Below, in pieces: positions 9,950-17,916 of a stretch of DNA of 64,000 nucleotides. The DNA comes from Rubricella sp038526735. Its GTDB lineage: Bacteria; Pseudomonadota; Alphaproteobacteria; Rhodobacterales; Rhodobacteraceae. Made by a program: the position numbers and the translations under genes. A model generated the notes under the pieces. It saw only the letters and a list, made by a program, of their open reading frames with translations. It had not been told where the DNA came from and ran no database searches. Position 1 is the stretch's first letter; every line of letters starts with the position of its first letter. The stretch is from contig JBCBGM010000006.1 in the NCBI GenBank assembly GCA_038526735.1, positions 1 through 64,000 on the forward strand. Direction: 5' to 3'.

Positions 9950-10173
9950 GCGTCCTCAGCACTGTCCTGCGGCGCGCGCTCGCCATACCAGCCGAATTTT
10001 CCGGCCACGAAGTTATGCGCGTAGTGAAAGAGCCCCGCAAAAATGACGGTCTTAACCACTGCCTCAAGGAGCGCGGCGAAGGTGGTAACGTTCACGCTGA
10101 ACAACAGCGTGGAGAGCAGGTTGAGTGCAAAGAACAGCACAGCCGCAATAATCGTGGCGCCAAGGTAGTTCAT
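9946..10173 (-). CDS. Small two-segment membrane protein
   Basis: 75 aa, with two hydrophobic helices at about residues 4-27 and 32-55 and a short charged tail (WYGERAPQDSAEDA). The start overlaps the FkbM stop and the stop overlaps the next start, both by 4 bp (ATGA), so it is a true coupled gene rather than a chance frame. No family is recognised. Its place between an FkbM methyltransferase and a glycosyltransferase-like gene suggests it could anchor or assist them at the membrane. Confidence 0.65.
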   Translation of the reverse strand: MNYLGATIIAAVLFFALNLLSTLLFSVNVTTFAALLEAVVKTVIFAGLFHYAHNFVAGKFGWYGERAPQDSAEDA

Positions 10174-11063
10174 GTGGGGATCCTATGCGGCACAAAGCCG
10201 ATGTAGCGTTGCAAATCGCGTGAGGTGATGGCCCCAAGGTCCACCAACCGCTCAAGACACACCACAGCGATGTCAAAACTCTGAAGGGCCGTATCGGCCA
10301 AAAGCGCGAAATGCTTGAGCGCCTCCGACCCCAACTCGGCGGCTTTGTCGGGAAAACGAATGAACGCCGCATCCCCATCAAAAAGCTGGTTGCGGTGACG
10401 GCGCAGACGCAAACCGCGGGTTGCGGGTGTGATAAAGCCGTGGGCGTCAAGTTTGATGAATTTGTGCAACTCAAAACCTTGGCTGCGCAGCTCTGCGAAC
10501 TGCTGATCAAACATTGGGTGGTCTTTATAGAGCGGCAAAAACGCTACTTCGGTGATCACGACGACCGTGTTGCGTAGCATCTCTCGGCCGGACGAAAACA
10601 CAGACAGTTCACTGCCTTGCGCATCGATCTTGAGCATATCCATCGGTCCCACCTCAGCGGCGAGATCATCGAGGCGGTGGGTCTCAAGCGCGATCCGATT
10701 TAGCACAGTTCCGCCTTTATCAAAGCGCCCGACGGTGGCGTAGAGATCCTGGTTCGGCTCAAGCAAAGAGGTCAGCCCATCCGCACGGCACACCCGCAGC
10801 TCTGCATCGGTGCCATCGCCAATCGCATAGGGAAGGAAACGTTCACCGGGCCGGGTGTCTTTCTCCAGAACCTCATAGGCAGAGGGTTGCGGGTCAAACC
10901 CCACAACCGTGCACAAGCCCTCATCCAACAAGCGCGAATGCGGAGACTGCCCGCCCCGCTTTGCGCCCACATCGACAATCGCGGTCTTGCGCGCAGGCTG
11001 CAACACATCCGCAAGCAGCATCAGCCGCTCTTTGTCGATATCGTCGACAAGTGCCTCAGCCAT
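10170..11063 (-). CDS. FkbM-family SAM methyltransferase
   Basis: 297 aa. FkbM-family enzymes O-methylate sugars, polyketides and glycans. The SAM-binding motif I is IVDVGAKRGGQSP (about residues 29-41), followed by VVGFDPQP (motif II, acidic residue contacting ribose), then MDMLKIDAQGSEL (about 141-153), the family's hallmark D-x-QG-x-E segment. EVAFLPLYKDHPMF matches the family's later conserved block. A C-terminal extension of about 70 residues is rich in Leu and Ala. It lies 41 bp after sufB and is coupled to the small membrane protein gene. Confidence 0.82.
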   Translation of the reverse strand: MAEALVDDIDKERLMLLADVLQPARKTAIVDVGAKRGGQSPHSRLLDEGLCTVVGFDPQPSAYEVLEKDTRPGERFLPYAIGDGTDAELRVCRADGLTSLLEPNQDLYATVGRFDKGGTVLNRIALETHRLDDLAAEVGPMDMLKIDAQGSELSVFSSGREMLRNTVVVITEVAFLPLYKDHPMFDQQFAELRSQGFELHKFIKLDAHGFITPATRGLRLRRHRNQLFDGDAAFIRFPDKAAELGSEALKHFALLADTALQSFDIAVVCLERLVDLGAITSRDLQRYIGFVPHRIPT

Positions 11064-11104
11064 TTCGTTTGATGCTCCCGCAGACTGCGCCCGATTGCGT
11101 GGGA

Positions 11105-12628
11105 TTACCCCACAGATCCCTCAAGCGAGATCGCAACCAGTTGCTGGGCTTCCATCGCAAACTCCATCGGGAGCGCTTGGAGCACCTCTTTGCAGAAGCC
11201 GTTTACGACGAGGGCCACGGCCTCCTCCTCGTCCATCCCGCGCTGGCGGCAGTAGAAGAGCTGGTCGTCATCCACCTTTGAGGTGGTCGCCTCATGCTCA
11301 ACCCGCGAGGTCATGTTCTTGACCTCGATATACGGCACCGTGTGCGCGCCGCATTGATCGCCGATCAACAAGCTGTCGCACTGGGTATAATTGCGCGAAT
11401 TGCCCGCCTTGGGGTGCATCGACACAAGCCCGCGATAGGTGTTCTGAGCTTTACCCGCCGAGATGCCCTTGGAGACAATCCGCGACTTCGTGTTCTTGCC
11501 CAGATGCACCATCTTTGTGCCGGTGTCGGCCTGCTGGTAGTTGTTTGCGATGGCGATGGAGTAAAACTCGCCCTGGCTGTCATCGCCACGCAGAATGCAG
11601 GACGGATACTTCCAGGTGATGGCCGAGCCCGTCTCAACCTGCGTCCACATCACTTTGGAGCGGTCGCCGCGGCAGTCGGCGCGCTTGGTGACAAGGTTCA
11701 GGATACCGCCCTTGCCGTTCTCATCGCCCGGATACCAGTTCTGAACGGTCGAGTACTTGATCTCGGCATCGTCCATTGCCACGAGCTCAACGCAGGCAGC
11801 ATGGAGTTGCACGGTATCGCGTTGCGGCGCGGTGCAGCCCTCCAGGTAGCTGACGTAAGAGCCCTTGTCGGCGATGATCAGCGTGCGCTCAAACTGGCCG
11901 GTGTTTTCAGCGTTGATGCGGAAATAAGTCGACAGTTCCATCGGGCAGCGCACGCCCGGCGGCACGTACACGAACGAGCCGTCAGAGAAGACGGCCGCAT
12001 TAAGCGTCGCGAATTTGTTATCGGAGTTGGGGATCACGGTGCCGAGGTACTTTTTCACCAGCTCCGGATGCTCCTGCACCGCCTCCGAGATCGAGCAGAA
12101 GATCACGCCCGCCTTCGCCAGCTCATCCTTGAACGTTGTACCAACGGAAACGCTGTCAAACACCGCATCCACAGCAACCTTGCGGCCCTGCGCGGGGGAG
12201 GCATCCGCCCCCTCAACGCCTGCAAGGATCATCTGCTCTTTGAGCGGGATGCCGAGCTTTGCATAGGTTTCCAGAAGCTTCGGATCGACCTCGTCGAGCG
12301 ACTTCGGCTTCTCCTGCATCGATTTGGGTTTGGCGTAGTAATACTGATCTTGGTAGTCGATCGGCTCCATGTTCAGCATCGCCCAATCGGGCTCTGCCTG
12401 CTGCTGCCAGCGCTTAAACGCCTCCAGCCGCCACTCCAGCAACCATTCCGGTTCATTGTTGCGCTCCGAGATGAGGCGAACGATATCTTCGGAGAGGCCC
12501 TTCGGCGCATACTCCATCTCGATCTCGGTATCCCAACCGTATTTGTACTTCCCACCGAGAGATTTCACGGCCTCGACGGTTTCCGCCTCGACCCCATCCT
12601 TGACGCGCAACTGGTCTGCTCCGTCCAT
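11105..12628 (-). CDS. sufB: Fe-S assembly scaffold subunit SufB
   Basis: 507 aa, full length. SufB receives sulfur from the desulfurase and, with SufD, forms the nascent cluster inside a beta-helix core. Visible SufB blocks include the N-terminal KYKYGWDTEIEMEYAPKGL, FVYVPPGVRCPMELSTYFRIN, the segment YLEGCTAPQRDTVQLHAA with a conserved Cys, and the C-terminal EHEATTSKVDDDQLFYCRQRGM. It starts 29 bp after the desulfurase gene with AAGAGG before the ATG. The gene order sufB then three unrelated genes then sufC is unusual; in most genomes sufB and sufC are adjacent. Confidence 0.96.
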   Translation of the reverse strand: MDGADQLRVKDGVEAETVEAVKSLGGKYKYGWDTEIEMEYAPKGLSEDIVRLISERNNEPEWLLEWRLEAFKRWQQQAEPDWAMLNMEPIDYQDQYYYAKPKSMQEKPKSLDEVDPKLLETYAKLGIPLKEQMILAGVEGADASPAQGRKVAVDAVFDSVSVGTTFKDELAKAGVIFCSISEAVQEHPELVKKYLGTVIPNSDNKFATLNAAVFSDGSFVYVPPGVRCPMELSTYFRINAENTGQFERTLIIADKGSYVSYLEGCTAPQRDTVQLHAACVELVAMDDAEIKYSTVQNWYPGDENGKGGILNLVTKRADCRGDRSKVMWTQVETGSAITWKYPSCILRGDDSQGEFYSIAIANNYQQADTGTKMVHLGKNTKSRIVSKGISAGKAQNTYRGLVSMHPKAGNSRNYTQCDSLLIGDQCGAHTVPYIEVKNMTSRVEHEATTSKVDDDQLFYCRQRGMDEEEAVALVVNGFCKEVLQALPMEFAMEAQQLVAISLEGSVG

Positions 12629-12657
12629 CCTCTTGCTCCTCTTCCCGGCTGGGATGT

Positions 12658-13707
12658 CTACGCCGCGCGGCTGCGTCGGCGGTGATAGTGTTTTGTCCAG
12701 GCTTCCACGAAGCCCGCGACCTCTGCCTCGGTTGTCGTTGGCCCGAGAGACACGCGGATCGCGCTCCCAGCCACTTCATCGCTGGCACCCATCGCCTTGA
12801 GCACCGCGCTGGATCGCACCTTTCCGCTGGAGCATGCCGAGCCTGCAGAGATTGCAAATCCGGCGAGGTCCATCTGCATCACTTGCGTCTCGCCGCGCCA
12901 TCCTGGGCAGGCGAAACAGCTGGTATTGGGCAATCTCGCGTATTCCTGACTAAAAAAGATAAGGTCTGGTACAGCGGCGACAAGCGATTCATCTAGAATC
13001 TTTCTAAGTTTTTCGACTTGGTTCCATATTCCGGAATTCAAATCCTCTTGCGCGGCCTCAAGAGCAGCGGCCATCCCACTGATCGATATGATATTTTCAG
13101 TCCCGGCGCGGCGAGACATCTCTTGCCCACCGCCCTTCAAAATCGCCTCCACATCGAGGCCTTGGCGCAAAATCAGCGCGCCAACACCCTTTGGCCCGCC
13201 AAACTTATGGGCCGAGATAAACGCCATATCCGCCCCGCTCCAGGCAAAGGCGAAGGGGATTTTGCCAACGGCTTGCACCGCATCGACCACAGCGATGCCC
13301 TGGGGCAACTCTTGTAGGGCACCCGTTTCAGAGTTTGCGAGTTGCAGCGTCGCCTCATTGGGCGTCTCAACCAGCACCTTGCCCTGCGCATCCACCGGCA
13401 GATCGCAGCTCACCCAGGCCCGCACGCAATCATGCTCCACATCCGCCCCGTGCAGCCCCCGCCCGCGCAAAGCCATCGCCGCAGCTTCGGTTGCACCAGA
13501 GGTAAAGACGATATCCGCACCAGAGGCCCCAAGTGCTGCCGCGATCTTGCTGCGCGCGCTCTCCAGCAGCCCTTTCGCCGCACGCCCCTCTGCGTGCACG
13601 GAGCTTGCGTTGCCCATCACGTCCATCGCCGCGATCATCGCCTCCCGCGCCTCAGGGCGCAGGGGCGTTGTCGCGTTCCAGTCGAGATAGGCGCGCGGGC
13701 GGCTCAT
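12658..13707 (-). CDS. Cysteine desulfurase, IscS/NifS type
   Basis: 349 aa group I-like desulfurase. The N-terminus YLDWNATTPLRPEA matches NifS/IscS proteins, the PLP lysine is K168 in SAHKFGG, and the mobile-loop cysteine is C292 in SAGSACSSG. It starts at the ATG at 13707, which forms an ATGA overlap with the iscR stop; an upstream extension of the frame lies inside iscR. It follows iscR as first enzyme of the operon, while SufS is the last gene, so the operon has two desulfurases of different classes. It could supply sulfur to SufB or to another acceptor such as tRNA thiolation. Confidence 0.92.
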   Translation of the reverse strand: MSRPRAYLDWNATTPLRPEAREAMIAAMDVMGNASSVHAEGRAAKGLLESARSKIAAALGASGADIVFTSGATEAAAMALRGRGLHGADVEHDCVRAWVSCDLPVDAQGKVLVETPNEATLQLANSETGALQELPQGIAVVDAVQAVGKIPFAFAWSGADMAFISAHKFGGPKGVGALILRQGLDVEAILKGGGQEMSRRAGTENIISISGMAAALEAAQEDLNSGIWNQVEKLRKILDESLVAAVPDLIFFSQEYARLPNTSCFACPGWRGETQVMQMDLAGFAISAGSACSSGKVRSSAVLKAMGASDEVAGSAIRVSLGPTTTEAEVAGFVEAWTKHYHRRRSRAA

Positions 13708-14162
13708 TCGTCTACAAGTTGCATCAGGCTGGGCACCGCAGGGCACGGCGCGAGTTGCTCTTGGATGATGTCCGACAGCCGGGTGGAGTGCAGCAGGACA
13801 TAGACATTCGCAGAAAGCGTCTCCCACAACTGCTCTGTGCGACGCTGTGCTTCGGTGTCTTTCTTGGCGCCGTTCGCACCACCCCCACGCGCCAGCGCAT
13901 CCATTGTTTCATCGACAGCTGCTAACACTTCTGACACCCGGATCTCATTGGCAGGCCGCGCAAGCTGGTATCCACCGCCTGGCCCCCGCATAGAGGAAAC
14001 GATTTCTGCCCGGCGCAATTTCACGAAGAGCTGCTCAAGATAAGCCAGCGAGATATCCTGCCGTTCTGCAATCTCCGACAAAGAGATCAGCTTCTCTCGC
14101 CCGTGCTCGGCCAGATCGACCAAGGCGATCATCGCGTATCGCCCTTTGGTGCTAAGTTTCAT
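13704..14162 (-). CDS. iscR: Rrf2-family regulator IscR (single-cysteine type)
   Basis: 152 aa. The N-terminal winged helix matches Rrf2/IscR proteins closely (MKLSTKGRYAMIALVDLA, then LAYLEQLFVKLRRAEIVSS and RGPGGGYQLARP). Classical IscR binds [2Fe-2S] with three cysteines near residues 92-104; here that stretch (GGGANGAKKDTE) has none, and the only cysteine is C140 near the C-terminus. Rhodobacter sphaeroides IscR is known as a variant without the usual cysteines that still binds a cluster, and this protein appears to be of that type. It heads the suf operon and probably represses it when Fe-S supply is sufficient. Confidence 0.93.
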   Translation of the reverse strand: MKLSTKGRYAMIALVDLAEHGREKLISLSEIAERQDISLAYLEQLFVKLRRAEIVSSMRGPGGGYQLARPANEIRVSEVLAAVDETMDALARGGGANGAKKDTEAQRRTEQLWETLSANVYVLLHSTRLSDIIQEQLAPCPAVPSLMQLVDE

Positions 14163-14184
14163 GACACGCCCTCATGCAGAAGTC

Positions 14185-14195
14185 TTGACCGTCAA
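14185..14195. promoter_or_regulatory. TTGAC-C-GTCAA palindrome before iscR
   Basis: A perfect 11-bp palindrome 23-33 bp upstream of the iscR ATG, within the probable leader or promoter. Its position suits an operator for IscR or another repressor of the operon. No experimental consensus was matched, so the assignment is tentative. Confidence 0.35.
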
Positions 14196-14239
14196 ACTGG
14201 CATACCATAGCTGCATGGAGCGGTAGTCAGCCGACCTTC

Positions 14240-14256
14240 TTTAGAATGGTTCTAGA
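14240..14256 (-). promoter_or_regulatory. Candidate Irr box (ICE motif) of the iscR-suf operon
   Basis: TTTAGAA-TGG-TTCTAGA matches the ICE consensus TTTAGAA-N3-TTCTAAA in 13 of 14 defined positions, as recalled for Irr, the haem-linked iron regulator of Rhizobiales and Rhodobacterales. It lies 78-94 bp upstream of iscR and 55-71 bp upstream of the divergent hydrolase gene. Irr usually represses iron-using pathways under iron shortage, or activates in some promoters depending on site position; the sense here is not clear. Confidence 0.65.
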
Positions 14257-14310
14257 ATTATTGGTGCCATCAGTCAATCGCCTGATGGAGCCCAAGAACA
14301 GAGACATGCA

Positions 14311-14967
14311 ATGCCCGAAGTAATTTTCCCCGGACCGGAAGGCCGCCTCGAAGGACGCTACCACCCCGGCGAGGAACGGGACGCCCCCATCGCGATCATC
14401 CTGCACCCGGACCCAAAGTTCGGCGGCACGATGAACAACAAGGTCGTCTATAACCTGCATTACGCGTTTCTGGCGATGGGTTTTACGGTCTTGCGGTTTA
14501 ACTTCCGCGGCGTGGGGCGCAGCCAGGGCGAGTATGACCAGGGGATCGGAGAGCTTTCAGACGCGGCCTCTGCGCTGGACTACCTCCAGTCGCTCAACCC
14601 CAACGCACGGCATTGCTGGATCGCCGGGTTCTCGTTTGGTGCATGGATTGGCATGCAGCTCTTGATGCGGCGGCCAGAGGTGACTGGCTTTATCTCGGTC
14701 GCTCCGCCCGCAAACCTCTATGATTTCAGCTTTCTAGCGCCCTGCCCGTCGTCGGGCCTGATCATCAACGGCACCAGCGACCGCGTCGTGCCGCCCTCTT
14801 CGGTGGATGAGCTGTCGGCGAAACTGAAGCAACAAAAGGGCATCATCATCACGCATGAGATGATCGAGGGCGCCGGGCATTTCTTTGACGGCGAGCACAT
14901 GGACCCAATGATCAACACGGTCAGCGACTACGTCAAAATGCGGATGGCCAACCCGGATCAACGCTGA
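14311..14967 (+). CDS. Alpha/beta hydrolase
   Basis: 218 aa, single compact alpha/beta hydrolase domain of the type often annotated as a dienelactone-hydrolase-like or CocE-like short hydrolase. The nucleophile elbow GFSFGAW puts the catalytic serine at S108, with D157 (NGTSDRVVPP) and H190 (EGAGHFF) completing the triad. The early motif LHPDPKFGGTMNNKVV and the oxyanion-region segment FNFRGVGRSQGEYDQG are typical of this widely conserved group, whose substrate is unknown. Divergent from iscR across the ICE box. Its last 10 bp overlap the end of the convergent anmK gene. Confidence 0.87.
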   Translation: MPEVIFPGPEGRLEGRYHPGEERDAPIAIILHPDPKFGGTMNNKVVYNLHYAFLAMGFTVLRFNFRGVGRSQGEYDQGIGELSDAASALDYLQSLNPNARHCWIAGFSFGAWIGMQLLMRRPEVTGFISVAPPANLYDFSFLAPCPSSGLIINGTSDRVVPPSSVDELSAKLKQQKGIIITHEMIEGAGHFFDGEHMDPMINTVSDYVKMRMANPDQR

Positions 14968-16037
14968 GGGTTCGCCCTGCGCCCTCCAACGACCGGTGCC
15001 GTGCAGCCAGTGGTTTTGGGGAATGAGTTGGGCAGGCCGCGCAGGTGCCGCACGGCAAGGTATCCAAACGCCTGCGCCTCCAGCTGATCTCCGTCCAGCC
15101 CCACCGCCTCCACCGGGTCAACCAGCGCACCAAGCGCGGCCCTGAGGCGCGTCATCAACACCGGATTGTGCCGCCCCCCGCCACAGACAAGCCAGCGCAT
15201 TGGGGGGGTGGGAAAATACCGTGTCGCAGCTTTGACCGAGGCGATGGTCAGCGCTGTGAGCGTGGCGGCGCCATCCTCTGTCGAAAGCTCCGCCACCCGC
15301 TCAAGCGCATGATGAAAATCGTGCCTGTCCAGAGACTTCGGTGGTGACGTTGACACGTATTCCACCCCGATATCCTCGATCAACGCTGTGTGTGCGACCC
15401 CGGCCGCAGCAGCGACGCCGTCAGTATCTTTCGTCGCGCCGGTGCGCTGTTGCATGAAGTCGTCAATAAGCGCGTTTCCGGGCCCGGTATCGAAGGCAAC
15501 CATCTCCTCCGGCGGTGCTGTGGGATCAACCCAAGTCACGTTGCCCACCCCGCCGATATTGAGAAACACGACGGGCACCGAGAGCCCCGCTGATTGCGCC
15601 GCCGCCCGGTGAAAAATCGGCGCGAGCGGCGCACCCTGCCCGCCTGCTGCCATATCTGCGCTACGGAAATCGTGGATCACCGGTAGCCCCGTCGCCTCCG
15701 CCAACCGCTCGGCATCCCCCAACTGGTGCGTACGCGCCTTGCTCGGATCATGCGCCACCGTCTGGCCGTGAAAGCCGATCACCTCCGCACCCGGCAATTG
15801 CCGCGCGACCTCTACATGCGCTTGGTGCAAAACCTCCTCCGCCGCCCGCAACGCATTGCTCTGCCCTGGCCAAAGCCCCTGCGCCGCCGCCAAAACCTCC
15901 CGCTCTTCAATACTGAACGGGCGGAAGAGCGACGGGCCATACGCATACACCTCTTCGCCATCCGTCCGGATCAAGGCGGCGTCCACCCCGTCCATCGAGG
16001 TGCCGGTCATGCATCCAAGCGCCCAGATCGGTTGCAT
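14958..16037 (-). CDS. anmK: Anhydro-N-acetylmuramic acid kinase
   Basis: 359 aa. AnmK opens and phosphorylates 1,6-anhydro-MurNAc to MurNAc-6-phosphate in cell-wall recycling. The N-terminus WALGCMTGTSMDGVDAAL is the family's signature ATP-binding start. Other conserved blocks are VIGFHGQTVAHDP, NIGGVGNVTW, AFDTGPGNALIDDF and the catalytic-region WLVCGGGRHNPVLM. The ATG at 16037 has AAGGGAAG just upstream and is preferred to an ATG six codons earlier. It is divergent from tyrS with about 60 bp between them, an arrangement that recurs in related genomes. Confidence 0.94.
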   Translation of the reverse strand: MQPIWALGCMTGTSMDGVDAALIRTDGEEVYAYGPSLFRPFSIEEREVLAAAQGLWPGQSNALRAAEEVLHQAHVEVARQLPGAEVIGFHGQTVAHDPSKARTHQLGDAERLAEATGLPVIHDFRSADMAAGGQGAPLAPIFHRAAAQSAGLSVPVVFLNIGGVGNVTWVDPTAPPEEMVAFDTGPGNALIDDFMQQRTGATKDTDGVAAAAGVAHTALIEDIGVEYVSTSPPKSLDRHDFHHALERVAELSTEDGAATLTALTIASVKAATRYFPTPPMRWLVCGGGRHNPVLMTRLRAALGALVDPVEAVGLDGDQLEAQAFGYLAVRHLRGLPNSFPKTTGCTAPVVGGRRANPQR

Positions 16038-16099
16038 CTCTTCCCTTTCGCCCACAGCGGCGCTATCCCGCGCAGACCAGACGCTAGCGGACCGATCCG

Positions 16100-17350
16100 A
16101 TGACCTACAGCCCGAAATCAGACTTTCTGAACGTCCTGCAAGAGCGCGGCTTTTTGCAAGACTGCACCGACCTGCAAGCCCTCGACGAGCGGCTCATGGC
16201 GGGGGTCGTATCGGGCTATATCGGCTTTGATGCTACGGCCCAGTCGCTGCATGTGGGTAACCTGATCCAGATCTTGATGCTGCGCTGGCTGCAAAAAACC
16301 GGGCACAAACCGATCGTCCTGATGGGTGGCGGCACCACCAAGGTGGGCGATCCGTCGGGCAAGGATGAGAGCCGCAAGCTGCTCTCTACCGAGGACATCA
16401 ACGCCAACATCGCGGGCATCAAGACCACGTTTTCGCGCTTCATCACCTTCGGCGAGGGCCCGAGTGACGCGATCATGGCGAACAACGCCGATTGGCTCGA
16501 TACGCTGAATTATGTCGAGTTTCTCCGGGATTACGGGCGGCACTTCACAATCAACCGCATGCTCACCTTCGACAGCGTGCGCCTGCGCCTCGACCGCGAA
16601 CAGCCGCTGACCTTTCTTGAGTTCAACTACATGCTCCTACAGGCCTACGATTTCCTAGAGCTCAGCAAGCGCTTCGACTGCGCGCTGCAAATGGGCGGGT
16701 CTGACCAGTGGGGTAATATCGTCAATGGCATCGACCTGACCCGCCGTGTCGCACAGCGCGAGGTCTTTGGCGTGACCTCGCCCCTTCTGACCACCTCCGA
16801 CGGTAAAAAGATGGGCAAGTCGGTGGATGGCGCGATGTGGCTGAACGCCGACATGCGCGCGCCCTATGACTTCTGGCAGTTCTGGCGCAACACGACCGAC
16901 GCCGACGTTGGGCGTTTTCTGAAGCTCTACACCGAGCTTCCGGTGGATGAATGCACCCGCCTCGGCGCGCTGGCAGGGGCCGAGATCAATGAGGCGAAGG
17001 TGCGTCTCGCCAACGAGATCACCACGCTGGTCCACGGCCCCGAGGCCTCCGCCGCCGCCGAAGCCACCGCCCGCGAGGTGTTTGAGCGCGGCGGCGTGGG
17101 GGATGACCTACCCACTGTTGCACTGAGCGCCGCTGAGGTGGCCGAAGGTATCTCCATCGTGCAGCTGCTCGTGAAAACCGGCCTTGCGAAATCCGGCAAA
17201 GACGCCAAGCGGCTTATCGCCGAAGGAGGCGCGCGGCTCGACGATGCCGCCGTGACCGACGCGGGGCTCATGGTCTCTGCCGACCAACTCGCGGAGCCCT
17301 TGAAGTTGAGCGCGGGCAAAAAGCGGCACGCGTTGGCCAAGATCGGCTGA
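16100..17350 (+). CDS. tyrS: Tyrosyl-tRNA synthetase
   Basis: 416 aa class I synthetase. The HIGH motif appears as HVGN (51-54) and the KMSKS loop as KMGKS (237-241) in TTSDGKKMGKS. Tyrosine-binding segments YMLLQAYDF and QMGGSDQWGNI are present. The C-terminal part (about 345-410) is an S4-like RNA-binding domain (VQLLVKTGLAKSGKDAKRLIAEGGARL), typical of TyrRS. It is monocistronic, followed by the palindromic element at 17358-17478. Confidence 0.96.
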   Translation: MTYSPKSDFLNVLQERGFLQDCTDLQALDERLMAGVVSGYIGFDATAQSLHVGNLIQILMLRWLQKTGHKPIVLMGGGTTKVGDPSGKDESRKLLSTEDINANIAGIKTTFSRFITFGEGPSDAIMANNADWLDTLNYVEFLRDYGRHFTINRMLTFDSVRLRLDREQPLTFLEFNYMLLQAYDFLELSKRFDCALQMGGSDQWGNIVNGIDLTRRVAQREVFGVTSPLLTTSDGKKMGKSVDGAMWLNADMRAPYDFWQFWRNTTDADVGRFLKLYTELPVDECTRLGALAGAEINEAKVRLANEITTLVHGPEASAAAEATAREVFERGGVGDDLPTVALSAAEVAEGISIVQLLVKTGLAKSGKDAKRLIAEGGARLDDAAVTDAGLMVSADQLAEPLKLSAGKKRHALAKIG

Positions 17351-17357
17351 CGCGGCC

Positions 17358-17478
17358 AGGGGGCGCTGCCCCCTCGGCCCCCTGGGCCTCACCCCCGGCA
17401 TATTTTGCGACCATTGAAAGACCAGCCCTTTCAATGGTCGTCAAATATGCGCGGAGGTCTGGAGGCGGCAGCCTCCAG
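17358..17478. repeat. Palindromic intergenic element, copy B, with a 23-bp-arm inverted repeat
   Basis: Three nested inverted repeats follow tyrS. AGGGGGC-GCT-GCCCCCT is at 17358-17374. A very large one has arms 17398-17420 and 17428-17450, matching at 21 of 23 positions around a 7-nt loop (inner 13 bp perfect, containing GACCATTGAAAG). CTGGAGGC/GCCTCCAG is at 17459-17478. The right arm shares CAATGGTC-K-TYAAATATGC with copy A at 3855-3877. It probably ends transcription from both sides. Confidence 0.75.
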
Positions 17479-17481
17479 TGC

Positions 17482-17508
17482 AAAAAAAGGGGCGCCCGTT
17501 GGCGCCCC
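17482..17508 (-). terminator. Strong intrinsic terminator
   Basis: A perfect 8-bp stem GGGGCGCC/GGCGCCCC with a 4-nt loop. Read on the minus strand it is followed by seven T residues. It lies about 105 nt beyond the stop of the 74-aa protein gene and is the best textbook terminator in the window. The 100-nt 3' region in front of it contains a second, imperfect hairpin at about 17577-17604. Confidence 0.88.
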
Positions 17509-17611
17509 AGTTTGCAATTTCAGGCTTCTGTTCCGTTTGACTGCCCGGTTTTCTCGCCTGCGGCCTGATTAGAGCCCCACCCGGAAACCACTCCGGATGG
17601 GGGAACTCTCT

Positions 17612-17836
17612 CTAGCGTTTGTTAGGACGCTGAGTGAGAGCAGAAGCAGCTGCAGTTTTCGCTGCCGCTGAAGACTTTGGGTTACGAAGCACTTTTGCAG
17701 CTGCCGACGCAGCCTTCTTGCTCGTAACCTCAGAGTTTGGCTTTCTGGCCAGTTTCACCTCCAAGGATGCACAGTTTTCCCCAAGCAACGGTGGGTATCC
17801 TGTGGATTGGTTGGTGCACACTTGAGCAGAAAGCAT
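17612..17836 (-). CDS. Small Ala/Ser/Lys-rich protein
   Basis: 74 aa. The first 27 residues look unlike the rest. From residue 28 on the protein is basic and repetitive in character (TSKKAASAAAKVLRNPKSS, then AAAKTAAASALTQRPNK), close in pattern to short conserved bacterial proteins of unknown function with the motif SKxAASxAxKVLRxxxSSxxxKxxAxSALxQR. GGGAG lies 9 bases before the ATG at 17836. The pattern suggests a nucleic-acid-binding or intrinsically disordered protein, but that is inference. Not named in any family I can be sure of. Flanked by the nrdJ terminator upstream and a strong terminator downstream, so monocistronic. Confidence 0.72.
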   Translation of the reverse strand: MLSAQVCTNQSTGYPPLLGENCASLEVKLARKPNSEVTSKKAASAAAKVLRNPKSSAAAKTAAASALTQRPNKR

Positions 17837-17916
17837 GATCGTGATCTCCCTTCCTTACGCCGGTCTATCGACCAGCTCGCTATGCCCTCTCAGCACCAAA
17901 CCAGAGGGGGCAGGCA

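Noticed and set aside
11294..12685. 463-codon plus-strand frame opposite sufB
   Set aside because: Antisense shadow of a highly conserved gene.
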